DNA of 64,000 nucleotides from Pseudorhodoferax soli (GTDB taxonomy: Bacteria; Pseudomonadota; Gammaproteobacteria; Burkholderiales; Burkholderiaceae_C), in NCBI RefSeq assembly GCF_003337555.1, contig NZ_QPJK01000004.1, positions 97,221-161,220 on the forward strand, written 5' to 3'. The position numbers were made by a program, and so were the translations under genes. Below the pieces are notes generated by a model. It made no database searches. It saw nothing but the letters and a program-made list of their open reading frames with translations, and had not been told where the DNA came from. Positions 61,622 to 64,000 of the stretch are shown piece by piece (position 1 is the stretch's first letter; every line of letters starts with the position of its first letter).

Positions 61622-62205
61622 GCGTGCGCAGGCGCAGGCGCAGTGCACAGCGCGGCTTCACCTACATCGGCCTGCTGCTTGCCGTGGCGCTGATGGGCGC
61701 GGCTCTGGCGGTCACCGGCAGCGTCTGGAGCGTGCACGCGCAGCGCGAGCGCGAGGCCGATCTGCTGTACGCCGGCGACCAGATCCGTGCCGCGATCAAG
61801 CGCTATTACGAGGAGGTGCCGCAGGGCCAGCAGCACCGCTTCCCGCAGCGCCTGGAAGACCTGCTGCTGGACAGGCGTTGGCCGACCGTGCAGCGCCATC
61901 TGCGCCGCCTGTACCTGGACCCGATGACCGGCAGCGCCGACTGGGCGCTGGTGCCGGCGCCGGGCGGCGGCATCCTCGGCGTGCACAGCCGCTCGACCGC
62001 CGCGCCGCTCAAGCGCCAGGGCTTCGGCCGCCTCGACACCGCGTTCGAGGACGCCACCACCCTGGCCGACTGGCGCTTCGTCTACCGCGTGGCCGAGGAA
62101 GAGGGCGCCGAGGCCACGCAGCCGGTCGCGCCCGGCGCCTTGCCCACGGTGCCGCTGTCGGCGCTGCCGCAGTTCCGCACCGGCGCGCCGTCGAACGCGA
62201 GGTAG
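61618..62205 (+). CDS. Pseudopilin, divergent, last gene of the secretion operon
   Basis: A 195-residue protein with QRG^FTYIGLLLAVALMGAAL. The cleavage site is intact but the conserved Glu at +5 is replaced (FTYIG instead of FTLVE), as in GspK-type tip pseudopilins. Residues 55-150 include YAGDQIRAAIKRYYEEVPQG and LRRLYLDPMTGSADWALVPA. Start GTG 61618 overlapping the previous stop. Its last 124 bases overlap the convergent beta-propeller gene. Confidence 0.87.
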   Translation: MSVRRRRRSAQRGFTYIGLLLAVALMGAALAVTGSVWSVHAQREREADLLYAGDQIRAAIKRYYEEVPQGQQHRFPQRLEDLLLDRRWPTVQRHLRRLYLDPMTGSADWALVPAPGGGILGVHSRSTAAPLKRQGFGRLDTAFEDATTLADWRFVYRVAEEEGAEATQPVAPGALPTVPLSALPQFRTGAPSNAR

Positions 62206-63533
62206 GTCGCGCCGTCGGCCGCCTCTGCCACGAAAGCGATGCGCCCGTCCACCGCGACGAAGCCGCGCGGGAAGGCGCCGGCCGCGCCGGCGCGCTCGTC
62301 GCGCAGCAACTGCACGTCCTGCGGCTGGCCGCGGGTCTGCCACACCTCCATGCCCAGGCGGCCATCGTCGGCGGCGAAGACGATGCGTTCGCCCAGCCGC
62401 GTGAAGGCCCAGGCGTTGGAATGGCCGGGGCCGGGGTGGATGTCCGCCAGCAAGCGCGTGCCTGCGGCCGTGCCGTCGCTGATCCAGGGCTCCACGCCGT
62501 GCACGCCGTCGTAGGCGGCGAACACCACCTGCTCGCCCAGCGCGGTGAGATGGCTGGGCAGCGCATTGGCCAGGCCAGGCCGGATATCGGCCACCAGGGC
62601 CGTGCCCTCGGCGCTGCCATCGCTGCGCCACAGCTCGATGCCGTGGCGGCCGTCGTCGGCGGCGAACCAGAGCCAGCGGCCGGCCTGCACCAGGTGGCGC
62701 GGCTGCGCGCTGTCGCGGCCGGGCCGGATGTCGCGCACCAGCTGCGTGCCCGCGGCCGTGCCGTCGCTGCGCCACAGCTCGCGGCCGTGGCGGCCGTCGT
62801 CGGCCGTGAAGAACAGCGTCTCGCCCACCCGCGTGAACTGCTCCGGGTTGGCATCGCCGTCGGCGCGGATGTCGCGCACGCGCCGGGTGCCGGCGGCCGT
62901 GCCGTCGCTGCGCCACAGCTCGGTGCCGCCTTCGGCGTCGTTGGCGCTGAACAGCAAGGCGCCGCCGAGCACGGTGAGCTGGCGCGGCAGACCGCCCGGC
63001 GCGCCGGGATGGATGTCGGCCACCAGGGCCGTGGTCTCGGCCGTGCCCTGGGTGCGCCAGAGCTCGAAACCGTGGCGGCCGTCGTCGGCCGAGAAGTACA
63101 GCGCATCGCCGAAAGCCACGAAGCCGTTGGGCAGCGCGCCCTCCGGCCCCGGGCGCAGGTCGGCCACGCGCACGGTGCCCGCCTCGCTGCCGTCGCTGCG
63201 CCACAGCTCCAGGCCATGCGTGCCGTCGTCGGCCGCGAAGTAGGCCTGGCCGCGCCACAGCGTGAGCCCGCTCGGGTATGAGCCGAGCGGGCCTGGCCGG
63301 ATGTCGCGCACCAGGCGGCGGCTGCCGTCCTGCGCGTCGACGGCCCACAGCTCCGTGCCATGGCCACCGCCGCCCGCATCGGCGGCCAGCAGCAGCGTGC
63401 CGCCGGGCAGCGTGACCATGCCGCCCGGATGGCGCAGCGGGGCCGGATCGGCCTGCGCCGCGCCGTGCAGCACGGCGATGCCGGCCGCCAGCAGCGCCAG
63501 CCGGCGGCGCCAGGTGTGGGCCTGCCGCGCCAT
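62082..63533 (-). CDS. ELWxxDGT-repeat beta-propeller protein, exported
   Basis: A 483-residue protein with a signal peptide (WRRRLALLAAGIAVLHGAAQ AD) and about eight repeats of 48 residues, each with ELWRSDGTAAGT-type cores, VRDIRPG-type turns and FFxADDGRHG strands. The pattern is that of the ELWxxDGT family, forming a secreted beta-propeller. The last blades degenerate (EPWISDGT, EVWQTRGQ). The C-terminal 30 residues are low-complexity and antisense to the end of the pseudopilin gene at 61618. Two bases after the ThuA-like gene on the same strand, so one operon. Confidence 0.85.
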   Translation of the reverse strand: MARQAHTWRRRLALLAAGIAVLHGAAQADPAPLRHPGGMVTLPGGTLLLAADAGGGGHGTELWAVDAQDGSRRLVRDIRPGPLGSYPSGLTLWRGQAYFAADDGTHGLELWRSDGSEAGTVRVADLRPGPEGALPNGFVAFGDALYFSADDGRHGFELWRTQGTAETTALVADIHPGAPGGLPRQLTVLGGALLFSANDAEGGTELWRSDGTAAGTRRVRDIRADGDANPEQFTRVGETLFFTADDGRHGRELWRSDGTAAGTQLVRDIRPGRDSAQPRHLVQAGRWLWFAADDGRHGIELWRSDGSAEGTALVADIRPGLANALPSHLTALGEQVVFAAYDGVHGVEPWISDGTAAGTRLLADIHPGPGHSNAWAFTRLGERIVFAADDGRLGMEVWQTRGQPQDVQLLRDERAGAAGAFPRGFVAVDGRIAFVAEAADGATYLAFDGAPVRNCGSADSGTVGKAPGATGCVASAPSSSATR

Positions 63534-63535
63534 GC

Positions 63536-64000
63536 TCAGCGGCAGAACGGCACCAGGCCCATGGCCGACTTGATGCCGGCCACGACGTGCTTCTGGAACT
63601 CGGCCGCGCCGCGGAAGGTCGAGGGGTCCTCGGCGAAGGCACCGGCGTCGTGGCCCAGCGTGGTCACCCAGGAGCGGCCGCCGTCGTAGTACTGGCACCA
63701 GGACACGGGATGGAAGTTGCCGTGGCCCGGGTGCGTTCCGCGCTTGGTGGCCAGCGAGTTGGTGTCCACGGTCAGCAGGAACTTCACGTTGGTCGGGAAC
63801 GGCATCAGCGTGTACCACTCGTCCTTGAAGCCGAAGTTGTCGGGCAGCATCTCGGTGGAGGCGTCGTTCTTGTTGACCACCTGCACCGTTCCGTCCTGGT
63901 TGGCACCGTGGTCGTAGAAGTTGGCATTGCCCAGCAGGCCTTCGTAGTAGGGCCAGTTGTATTCGGTGCCGAACGCGTTGTGGATGCCCACGAAGCCGCC
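63536..64000 (-). CDS. ThuA-like domain protein (C-terminal part, continues past right edge)
   Basis: At least 154 C-terminal residues. The segments GFVGIHNAFGTEYNWPYYEG, LLGNANFYDHGANQDGTVQV, DEWYTLMPF and VSWCQYYDGGRSWVTTLGHD are typical of the trehalose-utilisation ThuA-like fold, a class I glutamine amidotransferase-like domain often found in secreted proteins that carry sugar- or carbohydrate-linked domains. The frame is open to the window end, so the first codons and any signal peptide are not visible. Confidence 0.85.
   Translation of the reverse strand, partial: GGFVGIHNAFGTEYNWPYYEGLLGNANFYDHGANQDGTVQVVNKNDASTEMLPDNFGFKDEWYTLMPFPTNVKFLLTVDTNSLATKRGTHPGHGNFHPVSWCQYYDGGRSWVTTLGHDAGAFAEDPSTFRGAAEFQKHVVAGIKSAMGLVPFCR

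Noticed and set aside
62300..63450. Periodic repeats that could be taken for a CRISPR array or DNA satellite
   Set aside because: The period is 144 bases, in frame, imperfect, and encodes ELWxxDGT blades of one protein.

Overview
The window is very GC-rich and densely coded, with many 1-4 base start/stop overlaps and GGAGAC-type ribosome binding sites. The gene families present (Bug-type solute receptors, TakP/FcbT-type TRAP transporters, AcuI, a persulfide dioxygenase-rhodanese fusion, PEP-CTERM proteins, a cyclohexanecarboxylate cluster) point to a betaproteobacterium of the Burkholderiales, most like Comamonadaceae. This placement is inferred from gene content, not from a marker gene. I see no rRNA, tRNA, insertion sequence, phage or CRISPR array. 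No stretch longer than about 210 bases lacks a gene.

Layout. 1-5166: fructose PTS operon (fruA partial, fruK, fruB on the minus strand) with a divergent LacI-type regulator and two matching operators. 5167-6225: selD. 6269-12359: a BadR-like MarR repressor divergent from badH-badI-aliB-aliA and a Bug receptor, a cyclohexanecarboxylate degradation operon. 12361-13001: HigBA-type toxin-antitoxin pair. 13064-16389: mltA, two very small membrane proteins and an MsbA-like ABC exporter. 16493-24045: a minus-strand chain of overlapping genes, yhdP, a nitrilase, a sensor kinase and its FixJ-like regulator. 24073-27432: glnE and rraA. 27433-30924: LuxR regulator divergent from an FAD monooxygenase, class II aldolase and DUF2783 operon of unknown substrate.

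31007-38878: a cation antiporter behind a structured leader that may be a riboswitch, a YcaQ-like winged-helix protein, a GH100-like glycosidase, a YgiW-like OB-fold protein, a REP-like hairpin cluster, an amidase, a LuxR regulator divergent from an unusual response regulator, and DUF2277. 38894-46786: persulfide dioxygenase-rhodanese, a TakP-type TRAP transporter whose large subunit carries a 9-residue tandem repeat, an amino-acid-type binding lipoprotein, a periplasmic metallo-beta-lactamase-fold protein and acuI. 46776-48363: a PEP-CTERM protein and a tiny PEP-CTERM-like protein. 48448-52703: a second TRAP transporter interleaved with aroQ and divergent from an IclR regulator, with paired palindromic operators between them. 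This suggests uptake of quinate, shikimate or a related acid.

52755-62205 is the most interesting region: eleven translationally coupled genes for a type II secretion/type IV pilus-like machine (GspG, GspF, GspE, PilM/GspL-like, PilN-like, PilO-like, GspC/PilP-like, a secretin with a C-terminal cohesin-like domain, and three further pseudopilins). The order is not that of a classical gsp operon. It matches what I recall being listed in SEED as 'predicted secretion system X'. It is followed on the opposite strand by an ELWxxDGT beta-propeller protein and a ThuA-like protein (partial, 63536-64000), which are plausible but unproven clients.
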